DNA of 41,305 nt from an uncultured Mucispirillum sp. (GTDB taxonomy: Bacteria > Chrysiogenota > Deferribacteres > Deferribacterales > Mucispirillaceae). The stretch lies in NCBI GenBank assembly GCA_910586745.1, contig CAJUJZ010000006.1:1-41305 (forward strand), given 5' to 3'. The translations under genes and the position numbers were made by a program. The notes beneath the pieces are model-generated. The model was not told the origin of the DNA and did no database searches. It saw nothing but the letters and a program-made list of their open reading frames with translations. Positions 25,427 to 33,156 of this stretch are shown in pieces (position 1 is the stretch's first letter; every line of letters begins with the position of its first letter).

Positions 25427-26166
25427 AACTGCCCGCTTATACATTGATTAGTAAGTGTGCCTATATTAGCAATAGTAATGTCTACTTTATCATTATGCTG
25501 CACTTCTACTGCTGCACTTGGTGTGCCTGTTAAAATAATATCTCCGGGAAGCAGTGTCATTATATGGGAAAGATAAGATATTTGATACGAAATATCAAAA
25601 ATCATATTCTTTGTAGAGCCAGACTGCACAATCTCTCCATTTTTATATGTATTTATCATAATATCAGAAACATCTATATCTGTAACCATGCAGGGACCAA
25701 GTGGAGTAAATGTATCAAAAAATTTACCGATTGTAACTGTTAAATCCTGCTCTTTTTGTGGTGCTGTAATATCATTTGCAATAGTGTATCCTAAAATATG
25801 CTGCATTGCATGGCATTCTGCAACATTTTTTGCCTTCTTGCCAATAATTACAGCCAGTTCGCCCTCTATCCTGACAGTTTGATTTTCTGGAAGTATAATA
25901 TTTTCATTATGTGCAATAACTGAACTTTGCGGCTTTATAAATATTTTTGGCATACCAATATCTTCTCTTCTGCCATTATAGTTTTTGCGGAAACCAATTA
26001 TTTTTGAGGGCAGAACAGGTGGAAGAATTACTACATCATTTATATTTTCAGTTTCTGTAGAAAGGGAGTAATCATGGAATATTGTACCATTAATTCGCTT
26101 GATAATATTACCGTCTAATATTCCGCGGTATTGAGTCTGCCCTTTAGAATATCTTATAAATTTCAT
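25423..26166 (-). CDS. Fumarylacetoacetate hydrolase-family protein
   Basis: A 247-residue FAH-fold enzyme. Likely metal ligands are Glu101, Glu103 (RIEGELAVIIGK) and Asp132 (ANDITAPQKEQD). IIGFRKNY, FIKPQSSV, KFFDTFTPLGPCM and GDIILTGTP are the usual conserved blocks. Family members hydrolyse or decarboxylate acylpyruvate-type diketo acids, often oxaloacetate-like compounds; the real substrate is not evident. There is one base between it and the upstream CCA-adding gene, and an ATGA overlap downstream. Confidence 0.88.
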   Translation of the reverse strand: MKFIRYSKGQTQYRGILDGNIIKRINGTIFHDYSLSTETENINDVVILPPVLPSKIIGFRKNYNGRREDIGMPKIFIKPQSSVIAHNENIILPENQTVRIEGELAVIIGKKAKNVAECHAMQHILGYTIANDITAPQKEQDLTVTIGKFFDTFTPLGPCMVTDIDVSDIMINTYKNGEIVQSGSTKNMIFDISYQISYLSHIMTLLPGDIILTGTPSAAVEVQHNDKVDITIANIGTLTNQCISGQL

Positions 26167-26167
26167 A

Positions 26168-27289
26168 TTAATACCACCTTGTTTTTATATATTCTTCTAT
26201 ATTATCTTGCTTTAGTTCATTTATTGCAAGTAAAAAAGCAGTTTCATTTATTATTTCTGAAAATAAAGGTGATGGTTTAAAGCCAAGTGATAAAAGCAGT
26301 GCTCCATTTACTGTTTTTGCAGTATTAAAATCCATTAAGTTATATAAATTATCTAATTTATCAGCTAAATTACCATCTTGAAAGTTTATTTTTATGTATA
26401 TAATAATATCTTTTATTAAATCAGTATGCTGGAATATAAAATATTGAAGATTTCTATTATCACTTTGCTTCAAAGTATCATAATCAATGCTGAAATAAGC
26501 AGATATATTTTTCTGTTCTTTTACTGTTAAGCCAAGATATTCTATAAAGTTTTTATCTTTGCACCATATGCTTAATAATAAATCAAACTTATCTGACAAA
26601 TTTACTGCACTAAGCAGTTTATCATTATCTAATTTTGATATATCTAAAAGTGGTGATAAAATTTTATATTTAGTAATAATATTTACAGCTTTATTTAAAA
26701 ATCTACCTTGAAACATTTTTCTAAATTCTTCTAAAACTCTTTCGCTGGCAGTATTTTTTAATAGACTATTTTTAGATAAAGCAAGCTGCAGAGTATCATT
26801 TTCTATATCAAACCCAAAAACAGCAGCAAAACGAACTGCCCTTACAATTCTTAAAGCGTCATCATCAAAAGTATTATTATAAACTGCCTTAATAACACCA
26901 TTTTTAATATCATCAATACTGCCAGTTAATTCTGCATCAAGAGAACAGGCAAGGTTATTAATAGTAAAATCACGCTTCAATACATCTTCATTAATTGAGC
27001 TTCCACGCAGCTTTGAAATATCTATTATAAGGTTATTTTGCATAATCCGCATATTATCTTTAAAAGCAACAGCATAAGACTTTAAATTTTTTCCTAAAAT
27101 TTTAGCAAGTTTTGTATATTCAATATTTTCTGCGGTGATATCAATATCATGTATAGGAATATTAAGGCATATATCCCGTAAACATCCCCCAACAAAATAT
27201 ATTTTTGCATTATATTCTTTTTCAATATTTTTAAGAATATCAAAAAAAGGAATATTTTTCTTCAAAATCTCTATTGAAATTATTGACAT
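26168..27289 (-). CDS. CCA-adding / poly(A) polymerase family nucleotidyltransferase
   Basis: A 373-residue class II nucleotidyltransferase. The catalytic head has GG (34-35) in FVGGCLRDICLN and the metal aspartates Asp48 and Asp50 in HDIDIT; LKRDFTINNLA and DDALRIVRAVRFAAVFGF are the RNA/nucleotide-binding blocks, and ERVLEEFRKMF follows. It most likely repairs tRNA 3' CCA ends; a poly(A) polymerase role cannot be excluded from sequence. There is no HD domain. The start is only 28 bases from the divergent phosphoesterase gene, so any promoter must reach into the neighbouring coding sequence. Confidence 0.87.
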   Translation of the reverse strand: MSIISIEILKKNIPFFDILKNIEKEYNAKIYFVGGCLRDICLNIPIHDIDITAENIEYTKLAKILGKNLKSYAVAFKDNMRIMQNNLIIDISKLRGSSINEDVLKRDFTINNLACSLDAELTGSIDDIKNGVIKAVYNNTFDDDALRIVRAVRFAAVFGFDIENDTLQLALSKNSLLKNTASERVLEEFRKMFQGRFLNKAVNIITKYKILSPLLDISKLDNDKLLSAVNLSDKFDLLLSIWCKDKNFIEYLGLTVKEQKNISAYFSIDYDTLKQSDNRNLQYFIFQHTDLIKDIIIYIKINFQDGNLADKLDNLYNLMDFNTAKTVNGALLLSLGFKPSPLFSEIINETAFLLAINELKQDNIEEYIKTRWY

Positions 27290-27317
27290 TTTTATCTGCC
27301 CCGTTATATATTAGCTA

Positions 27318-27803
27318 ATGACGCATATAATTATTATATCAGATACACATTGTGGCACAATAGAAAAACTTCCACCAAAGGTATTACAGGCTTTAAAGGA
27401 AGCTGATATCGTTATACATGCAGGTGATGCTGATACTCTTAACTTTATAGACGAGTTAGAAAATATCTGCAAGTGTTTATATGCAGTAAAAGGCAATTGT
27501 GATTTAGGTTCAAAACTGCCGGTGAAACTTGTAGAAGAAATTGAGGGTGTGAAAATAGGCATCAGCCATGGTACAGGCAACTATAATAATGTGGTTGATA
27601 GAATGTATTATATGTTCAGTGAAGATGACCCGCAGATAATTATTTTTGGACATATTCATGTACCTTTAAATGAAGAAATAGAGGGCGTATGGTTTATAAA
27701 TTCAGGCTCAACATCATTAAATAGAACATTAAACTACGGCACTTATGCAGAGCTGACTATTGATAACGGCAGCTTTCAATCAAAAATAGAATGTGCAGAG
27801 TAA
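27318..27803 (+). CDS. YfcE/MJ0936-type metallophosphoesterase
   Basis: A 161-residue calcineurin-like phosphoesterase with every metal-binding block: SDTHCG (Asp9, His11), IHAGDADT, VKGNCDLGS, GISHGTG and IFGHIHVP. Relatives show phosphodiesterase activity on artificial substrates; the natural substrate is unknown. It is divergently arranged with the CCA-adding gene across 28 bases and is 34 bases upstream of rlpA, so it may be co-transcribed with the rlpA-argB-pcm run. Confidence 0.88.
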   Translation: MTHIIIISDTHCGTIEKLPPKVLQALKEADIVIHAGDADTLNFIDELENICKCLYAVKGNCDLGSKLPVKLVEEIEGVKIGISHGTGNYNNVVDRMYYMFSEDDPQIIIFGHIHVPLNEEIEGVWFINSGSTSLNRTLNYGTYAELTIDNGSFQSKIECAE

Positions 27804-27837
27804 TCCATTTCTTAATAATTACAAGGTATGAGTTTAT

Positions 27838-28770
27838 ATGAAATTATTTAAATTAACTATTGTTTTTATGTTCATTTTTTCAAGCTTAAGCTGTGCTGTA
27901 CAAAATGAAGTGCAGGTAAAAAGTTATGAAGATTATTTCCCTTCAAATGCAGATTACACAGAAAGCAGGCAGGACGGATATGATATATACACTTATGATG
28001 AGCCTGTAAAAAACAGTGGTGTTAATGTAACAGATGAAGGCAAAGCATATTCTGATGACGGCTTTTTTCAAGAAGCACCTGTAGAGATAGATGCTGCAGT
28101 AAAGTCAACAGGCAAATGCAAAGCGGTTGCAGCCCCTGGTCCTAAAAAAATAGGCAAGCCTTATAAAATTAATGGTGTCACTTATTATCCAATGGAAAGT
28201 GCAGACGGCTACAGCGAAGTAGGTATTGCTTCATGGTATGGTCCTGGCTTTCATGGGAAATTAACTGCCAATGGTGAAACTTATAACCAGAAAGCAATGA
28301 CAGCAGCCCATAAAACTCTGCCACTTCCCACGCTTGTGAAAGTGGAAAATTTAGAAAACGGCAAAAGTATTGTTGTAAGAGTAAATGACAGAGGTCCATA
28401 CTCTAAAGGCAGAATAATAGATTTAACAGAAGCAGCAGCAAGAAGATTAGGTATGATAGATAAAGGCACTGCAAAAGTAAGAGTATCTGTATTGTCAGAA
28501 GACCCAGACTGTTATGTTACAGCAGGTCATGAAGTAAATATTGATAAAGGTAATTTTGCTGTGCAGATAGGAGCATTTACTAATACAGATAATGCAAAAA
28601 GGCTTGCTGGTAAAATTGGCAGCCGTGCAGTAGTATCAAAAAGTTATGCAAAAGGTACAGAGTGGAGCAGAGTGTGGGTTACAGGATATCCTACGAAAGA
28701 GCAGGCATTACAGGCAGTAAACAGCGAGCTTGCAGAATACAGCGGTGCATTTGTAGTGAGATATAAATGA
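27838..28770 (+). CDS. rlpA: RlpA-like septal lytic transglycosylase with SPOR domain
   Basis: A 310-residue envelope protein. The hydrophobic start ends SLSC (Cys19), a slightly atypical lipobox. About residues 30-115 are a low-conservation linker. The double-psi barrel core begins VGIASWYGPGFHGKLTANGE and continues AAHKTLPLPTLVKV and VRVNDRGPY with the conserved His and Asp, then GRIIDLTEAAARRLG. A SPOR domain (FAVQIGAFTNTDNAKRLAGK to the end) binds denuded septal glycan. RlpA cleaves such glycan in Pseudomonas. AAGG is unusually far (13 bases) from the start. Confidence 0.92.
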   Translation: MKLFKLTIVFMFIFSSLSCAVQNEVQVKSYEDYFPSNADYTESRQDGYDIYTYDEPVKNSGVNVTDEGKAYSDDGFFQEAPVEIDAAVKSTGKCKAVAAPGPKKIGKPYKINGVTYYPMESADGYSEVGIASWYGPGFHGKLTANGETYNQKAMTAAHKTLPLPTLVKVENLENGKSIVVRVNDRGPYSKGRIIDLTEAAARRLGMIDKGTAKVRVSVLSEDPDCYVTAGHEVNIDKGNFAVQIGAFTNTDNAKRLAGKIGSRAVVSKSYAKGTEWSRVWVTGYPTKEQALQAVNSELAEYSGAFVVRYK

Positions 28771-28796
28771 TATTTATAATATAAAGAGATGAGATA

Positions 28797-29672
28797 ATGA
28801 AAGATATTATTGAAAAAGCTTCTATTTTAATTGAATCTTTGCCTTATATTAAGAAATTTTCAGGCAAAACATTTGTTATTAAATATGGCGGTCATGCTAT
28901 GGAAAATGACGAGTTGAAATACAGTTTTGCAGAAGACATTACACTTTTAAAATATGTAGGTATTAACCCTGTAATAGTTCATGGAGGCGGTCCGCAGATT
29001 GGAGCATTTTTAAAAAGGCTTGATATAGGCAGTGAGTTTGTAGGCGGTATGCGTGTAACAGATGCTGCATCTATGGAAGTTGTAGAAATGACTTTATGTG
29101 GTAAAATAAATAAAGAAATAGTCAGCCTTATAAATAAAGCAGGCGGTGCAGCAATAGGGTTTTCAGGCAGGGATGGCAACCTTATAAAAGCTAAAAAATT
29201 ATTCGTAGATGCTCCAGATGAAAAAGGTGTATTACAGCATTTAGATATAGGTTTGGTTGGAGAAGTGGAAGAAGTAAATACAAGCCTAATAGATAATGTA
29301 TCTAATAAATTTATTCCAGTAATTGCTCCAGTTGGAATAGGTGAAAATTATGAGCCATATAATATTAATGCAGATTTAGTTGCAGGAAGTGTGGCTTCTG
29401 CATTAAAAGCAGAAAAACTTATGCTTTTAACTGATGTTGACGGAGTAAAAGATAAGGCGGGCAAAAGAATATCTACAATCCATCCAGAAGATGCAGACGG
29501 TATGAAAAAAGACGGCACATTGACTGGCGGTATGATACCTAAAATAGACTGTGCAGTACAGGCTGTAAAAAACGGTGTAAGCAAAGCCCACATAATAGAC
29601 GGCAGAATAAAACATTCTATATTATTAGAAATTTTTACAGATTCTGGCATAGGAACACAGATAGTCCAATGA
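28797..29672 (+). CDS. argB: Acetylglutamate kinase
   Basis: A 291-residue amino-acid kinase that phosphorylates N-acetylglutamate in arginine synthesis. KTFVIKYGGHAM, VIVHGGGPQIGAFL and LLTDVDGVKDKAGKRIST, with LTGGMIPKIDCAVQAV, are the family blocks. The extra N-terminal helix (about 20 residues before KTFVIKYGG) and the C-terminal length resemble the arginine-inhibited, hexameric type, so feedback inhibition is likely but inferred. The stop overlaps pcm as ATGA. Confidence 0.95.
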   Translation: MKDIIEKASILIESLPYIKKFSGKTFVIKYGGHAMENDELKYSFAEDITLLKYVGINPVIVHGGGPQIGAFLKRLDIGSEFVGGMRVTDAASMEVVEMTLCGKINKEIVSLINKAGGAAIGFSGRDGNLIKAKKLFVDAPDEKGVLQHLDIGLVGEVEEVNTSLIDNVSNKFIPVIAPVGIGENYEPYNINADLVAGSVASALKAEKLMLLTDVDGVKDKAGKRISTIHPEDADGMKKDGTLTGGMIPKIDCAVQAVKNGVSKAHIIDGRIKHSILLEIFTDSGIGTQIVQ

Positions 29673-30280
29673 TACTAAAAGCACCAAGATACTTTTTAGA
29701 TGAAATAGTAGCTCCAGCCTGCAATAATGATAAAAACATTATTCAGGCTTTTGCAGATATTCCGCGTGCATTATTTGTAGATGAAGGCATGAAAGTAAAA
29801 GCCTATGAAGATAAAGCTCTTCCTATTGGTATGGGGCAGACTATATCACAGGTTACAACAGTTGCTAAGATGCTTTATATGTTAGAGCTTGAAAAAAGTG
29901 ATAATGTGTTAGAGATTGGTTCAGGCAGCGGCTTTGTAACGGCTCTTTTATCCCGTCTTGTAAACTATGTATATGCTGTGGAGCTTTTACCAAAATTAAT
30001 GGAAAAAGCACGGACTACTATTAAGTCATTACGCATAACAAATGTAAGTATGAAATCAGATGATGGTGGTAAAGGCTGGGAAGAATATGCACCTTATGAT
30101 AAAATAATAGCATCAGCCGGGGCAAGACAACTGCCGCAAAGCTTAGTGGAGCAGTTAAAAGAAGGGGGCATATTAGTGCTTCCATTAAATAATAACTTAA
30201 TGAAATATAAAAAAGAGCAGGGAAAGCTGGTAGAAGAAAAAGGCATGGCCTGCTCATTTGTAGATTTTGTAGGCAGTTAG
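29669..30280 (+). CDS. pcm: Protein-L-isoaspartate O-methyltransferase
   Basis: A 203-residue SAM-dependent methyltransferase repairing isoaspartyl residues in aged proteins. PRALFVDEGMKVKAYEDKALPIGMGQTISQ is the pre-core block (split here as conserved PRALFVD, DKALPIG and QTISQ), VLEIGSGSGFVTALLSRL is the SAM loop, and IIASAGARQLPQSLVEQLKEGG is the post motif. It is shortened at the C-terminus compared with E. coli but within range for the family. It ends the rlpA-argB-pcm run and is followed by 236 non-coding bases carrying the flagellar promoter. Confidence 0.9.
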   Translation: MILKAPRYFLDEIVAPACNNDKNIIQAFADIPRALFVDEGMKVKAYEDKALPIGMGQTISQVTTVAKMLYMLELEKSDNVLEIGSGSGFVTALLSRLVNYVYAVELLPKLMEKARTTIKSLRITNVSMKSDDGGKGWEEYAPYDKIIASAGARQLPQSLVEQLKEGGILVLPLNNNLMKYKKEQGKLVEEKGMACSFVDFVGS

Positions 30281-30410
30281 AATACTGACTGCTGCAAAAT
30301 TAATTATGTATTCAGTTTCTATCTAGCTCATAAAGTTTCAATATATCTTTTAAATCTATACAGATATTTGTTTTATATATTTTTTCGTACTTAACTCTAT
30401 TGATAATTTT

Positions 30411-30426
30411 TGGCACAGAATATGCG
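30411..30426 (+). promoter_or_regulatory. Degenerate second sigma-54-like site upstream of flgI
   Basis: TGGCACA-GAAT-ATGCG has GG at 30412-30413 and GC at 30424-30425, the same GG-to-GC spacing as the better site 51 bases downstream, but the -12 box lacks TT. It may be a decoy or an old promoter. Confidence 0.3.
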
Positions 30427-30461
30427 ACACAAAATACATAAGAAAAGTGATATGGGAGATT

Positions 30462-30477
30462 TGGCATAAATATTGCT
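30462..30477 (+). promoter_or_regulatory. Sigma-54 promoter of flgI-flgJ
   Basis: TGGCATA-AATA-TTGCT fits the -24/-12 consensus TGGCAYR-N4-TTGCW, with GG and GC 12 bases apart. The start of transcription would be near 30488, giving a leader of about 29 bases to the flgI ATG. The rest of 30281-30516 shows no gene and no obvious enhancer repeat. Confidence 0.85.
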
Positions 30478-30516
30478 TATATCATGTTGTGAATAATTAT
30501 TGTGGAGCGTAAAGCT

Positions 30517-31608
30517 ATGAAAAAATTAATTTTAACTATTGTTTTGGTTATGATTTTAGCATTACCAAGTTTTGCAGCTGTTAAAATCCGTGATTTAGCA
30601 GATGTACAGGGTATCAGGGACAACCAGCTTTTTGGGTATGGATTGGTTGTTGGTCTTAACGGCTCTGGTGATAAACAGCAGACAGAGTTTACTGTCCAGT
30701 CCCTTGTTAATATGCTTGATAGAATGGGTATAACTGTTCCACAGGGCGATGTAAAAGTAAAAAATGTGGCAGCAGTTATGGTTACAGCAAAACTTCCAGC
30801 CTTTGCAAAAGCAGGCAATAAAATAGATGTAACAGTATCGTCAGTAGGTGATGCAAAAAGCTTAGAGGGTGGCACACTTTTATTAACACCGTTAACAGGT
30901 GCTAATGGTCAGGTTTATGCAGTTGCACAGGGTCCTTTATCAGTTGGTGGCATGAATGTTTCAGCAGGTGGTGCTCAGGTTACAAAAAACCATCCAACAG
31001 TAGGTATGATACCAAACGGAGCGATAGTTGAAAAAGAAATACCTTTTCATTTAGAATCAAATTATTTTGATTTATCTTTTGGCTCATTAGGAGTTGCAGA
31101 TATAGTGCAGGCAAAATCAGCAATAAACAGCTTTATTGGCACGCCAATTGCTGTTATAACTTCACCTACTAGTATTAGAGTAGATATTCCTGGTGAATTT
31201 AAAAATAATTATTATGATTTTTTAAGCAGTCTTTTAAATATTGAAATTCAGCCGGAAACATTTGCCAGAGTAATAGTAGATGAAAGAACTGGAACAATAG
31301 TTATGGGCTCAGATGTAAGAATAAGCACAGTAGCAGTTGCACATGGCAATTTAACTATAACTATTACAAATCAGGTAGATGTCAGCCAGCCAACACCATT
31401 TAGTGATGGTGAAACAGTTGTGACAAATAATCCTGAAATCACAGTGGCAGAAGAACAGACTAACTTAATGGTAGTGCCTGAAGGTGTTACAATCTCAGAT
31501 TTAGTGAAGGCATTAAATGCGATAGGCGTAACTCCAAGAGATTTAATATCTATCTTACAGGCAATAAAAGCAGCAGGAGCACTGCATGCAGAACTGGAGT
31601 TAATGTAA
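30517..31608 (+). CDS. flgI: Flagellar P-ring protein FlgI
   Basis: A 363-residue secreted protein with a Sec signal (MKKLILTIVLVMILALPSFA). KIRDLADVQGIRDNQLFGYGLVVGLNGSGDK, LVNMLDRMG and AVMVTAKLPAFAKAGNKIDVTVSS are diagnostic. It forms the periplasmic ring around the flagellar rod. The frame opens at GTG 30502, but the start is placed at ATG 30517 because TGGAG (30503-30507) is then at a proper distance and the signal peptide starts cleanly. It is preceded by a sigma-54 promoter and followed directly by flgJ, with the stop touching its start. Confidence 0.95.
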   Translation: MKKLILTIVLVMILALPSFAAVKIRDLADVQGIRDNQLFGYGLVVGLNGSGDKQQTEFTVQSLVNMLDRMGITVPQGDVKVKNVAAVMVTAKLPAFAKAGNKIDVTVSSVGDAKSLEGGTLLLTPLTGANGQVYAVAQGPLSVGGMNVSAGGAQVTKNHPTVGMIPNGAIVEKEIPFHLESNYFDLSFGSLGVADIVQAKSAINSFIGTPIAVITSPTSIRVDIPGEFKNNYYDFLSSLLNIEIQPETFARVIVDERTGTIVMGSDVRISTVAVAHGNLTITITNQVDVSQPTPFSDGETVVTNNPEITVAEEQTNLMVVPEGVTISDLVKALNAIGVTPRDLISILQAIKAAGALHAELELM

Positions 31609-32006
31609 TGGTAGAATTAGCAAAACTTAATGCAAATACAGAGCTTACAAAAGAACAGGCTCGTGAAAAAGAAGATAAAGAGTTAAGGCAGGCTTGTGCA
31701 GCATTTGAAGGGATGTTTATGGATATGATGATGAAAACTATGCGTAAAGCTACTATGGAATCATCACTCATCAAAAAAAGTAATGGCGAAAAAATATTTA
31801 CAGAAATGCTTGACCAGCAGTATGTAGATATTTTAGCAAAAACACCTGATTCTGGTTTGGGAGTTTCACTTTATCAGCATTTAAAACAGACTATGCCTCA
31901 GTATAGAGATGAGGGAAAAATTTTCCATAGAGAATTAAATCCTTATGCAGTGCAGCAGAAAAGGCAGGAAGCATTTTCTCAGGAAAGCTTAGATTTAGTA
32001 CAGTAA
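31608..32006 (+). CDS. flgJ: FlgJ rod-binding domain protein (no muramidase domain)
   Basis: A 132-residue protein matching only the N-terminal rod-capping half of enterobacterial FlgJ: LRQACAAFEGMFMDMMMKTMRKA, then GEKIFTEMLDQQYVDILAK and GLGVSLYQHL. The peptidoglycan-hydrolase half is absent, as in many non-enteric bacteria, so rod penetration would need another glycan-cleaving enzyme. It starts one base into the flgI stop (TAATG) and ends before a strong terminator. Confidence 0.85.
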   Translation: MVELAKLNANTELTKEQAREKEDKELRQACAAFEGMFMDMMMKTMRKATMESSLIKKSNGEKIFTEMLDQQYVDILAKTPDSGLGVSLYQHLKQTMPQYRDEGKIFHRELNPYAVQQKRQEAFSQESLDLVQ

Positions 32007-32043
32007 ATTCTATCACTTCACAATAAATTCACACACTTATAGG

Positions 32044-32074
32044 AAAGGGAGGCGAAAGCTTCCCTTTTCTATTT
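32044..32074 (+). terminator. Rho-independent terminator after flgIJ
   Basis: AAAGGGAGGC (32044-32053) pairs with GCTTCCCTTT (32058-32067) through a GAAA tetraloop, with one G-T wobble, followed by TCTATTT. It separates flgIJ from the flgM promoters. Confidence 0.85.
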
Positions 32075-32081
32075 GTAAAAA

Positions 32082-32097
32082 TGGCATAATTATTGCT
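32082..32097 (+). promoter_or_regulatory. Sigma-54 promoter upstream of flgM
   Basis: TGGCATA-ATTA-TTGCT matches the -24/-12 consensus with correct spacing (GG 32083-32084, GC 32095-32096). Predicted start of transcription is near 32108, giving a leader of about 167 bases before flgM. Confidence 0.8.
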
Positions 32098-32106
32098 ATA
32101 ATATTT

Positions 32107-32181
32107 ATGAAAAAATTTGTTTATGGATGGCTTAGGCAAAATTTACCAGATTTGCAGGAATTATCGTTGAAAGACAGGTAA
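32107..32181 (+). other. 24-codon open frame starting at the predicted sigma-54 transcript start
   Basis: ATG at 32107 opens MKKFVYGWLRQNLPDLQELS and four more residues before TAA. No ribosome binding site precedes it, and the predicted +1 (about 32108) coincides with the ATG, so it could only be a leaderless peptide. Equally it may be chance. Coding status is unsupported beyond position. Confidence 0.2.
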
Positions 32182-32223
32182 AAACAGGCACAAAAAAATA
32201 TTTAAAAAATTTTAAAAAAGTGC

Positions 32224-32250
32224 TAAAGTTTTTTTAGTCACATCCGATAG
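32224..32250 (+). promoter_or_regulatory. Sigma-28 (FliA) promoter of flgM
   Basis: TAAAGTTT (32224-32231), 11 bases, then TCCGATAG (32243-32250), against the consensus TAAAGTTT-N11-GCCGATAA. The -35 box is perfect and the -10 box differs at the first and last base. It sits 24 bases before the flgM ATG. Confidence 0.85.
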
Positions 32251-32274
32251 GGAAGATGAGCGTTGGAGGATATT

Positions 32275-32580
32275 ATGAGAATTGATAGTAATATGATGTC
32301 TGGAATGGACACACTTGAACAAACTTCCCGTAAAAGAAATGTAGAAAAAGTTTCTGCAAATGACAAACAAAATTCTGCTGCAGTAGAAAGTGATGCTGTA
32401 TCTATTTCTGAAAAAGGTAAAGATGTTTCAGAAATGACTCGCACTTTAAAAGAGATGCCAGATGTGCGTGCTGATAAAATATCTGACTTAAAAGAAAGAA
32501 TAGCGAACGGCACATACAATGTATCTGGCAAAGATATAGCTTCTAAAATTATTAATACTGCATTAGAGGATGTATTCTAA
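32275..32580 (+). CDS. flgM: Anti-sigma-28 factor FlgM
   Basis: A 101-residue protein: an unstructured Ser/Lys/Asp-rich first half, then the sigma-binding half VRADKISDLKERIANGTYNVSGKDIASKIIN, typical of FlgM. It binds FliA until hook completion and is then exported. The start is ATG 32275 because GGAGGA lies at 32265-32270; an upstream in-frame TTG overlaps that site. Two promoters, sigma-54 at 32082 and sigma-28 at 32224, precede it. flgN follows after 74 bases. Confidence 0.9.
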   Translation: MRIDSNMMSGMDTLEQTSRKRNVEKVSANDKQNSAAVESDAVSISEKGKDVSEMTRTLKEMPDVRADKISDLKERIANGTYNVSGKDIASKIINTALEDVF

Positions 32581-32613
32581 TATTTTTTAGTAGGTAAATT
32601 TTTCCATAAGTTA

Positions 32614-32646
32614 TCCTTAAAAGTATGGTGATAAGCCTTTTAAGGA
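32614..32646 (+). promoter_or_regulatory. Hairpin that would bury the flgN ribosome binding site
   Basis: TCCTTAAAAG (32614-32623) is perfectly complementary to CTTTTAAGGA (32637-32646), with a 13-base loop. The right arm contains the AAGGA of the flgN Shine-Dalgarno sequence AAGGAGG (32642-32648). No T run follows, so control of translation is more likely than termination. Confidence 0.6.
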
Positions 32647-32654
32647 GGACATAT

Positions 32655-33143
32655 ATGGAGCATAATTCTATTAAAAACTTAGTAGAGATATTAAAATCAC
32701 AGGTGAGCCATTACAGCCTTATCCGTGATACTCTGCTCTGTGAAAAAACAGCCATTACAAGCTGGGACAATGATAAAATAAAAGAGCTTAGTAAAACAAA
32801 AGAACAGCTTTCTAAAAAAGAAAAACTGTTAGAAGAAGCTCGCAAAACAATATCTCTGCGTATAAAAGAAGAATATAATCTTGATGATGATACTGTACTT
32901 GCAATCATTGAAGGTATAGATGATGATAAGTGTCAAGATGAGCTTAATCAGTTAAGAGATGAGCTTTTAGTATTAGTATCACAAATCTCTCAGCTTACTG
33001 TTTCCTTAAAAGTCATATACAATACTAATCTGAAAATAATCAGCGATGTGAAAGTAAAAATGGGTTTTGTACCTGCTGCAAATAAATATGGTATGGATAA
33101 ATCTACTGTATCTATGCCTTCAGCCTTACAGATAACAGGTTAA
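32655..33143 (+). CDS. flgN: FlgN-family flagellar export chaperone
   Basis: A 162-residue, mostly helical, charged protein with the FlgN pattern: an N-terminal LVEILKSQVSHYSLIRDTLLCEK helix, a central coiled region rich in Lys/Glu, and a C-terminal PSALQITG tail. FlgN escorts FlgK and FlgL to the export gate; flgK follows immediately. The start is ATG 32655, 6 bases after AAGGAGG; an earlier in-frame start at 32625 lies in the hairpin leader and is rejected. Confidence 0.8.
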   Translation: MEHNSIKNLVEILKSQVSHYSLIRDTLLCEKTAITSWDNDKIKELSKTKEQLSKKEKLLEEARKTISLRIKEEYNLDDDTVLAIIEGIDDDKCQDELNQLRDELLVLVSQISQLTVSLKVIYNTNLKIISDVKVKMGFVPAANKYGMDKSTVSMPSALQITG

Positions 33144-33156
33144 AGGGAGGTGTGAT

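Noticed and set aside
30502..30516. GTG start for FlgI at 30502
   Set aside because: It would put the ribosome binding site inside the gene and add charged residues before a clean signal peptide starting at 30517.
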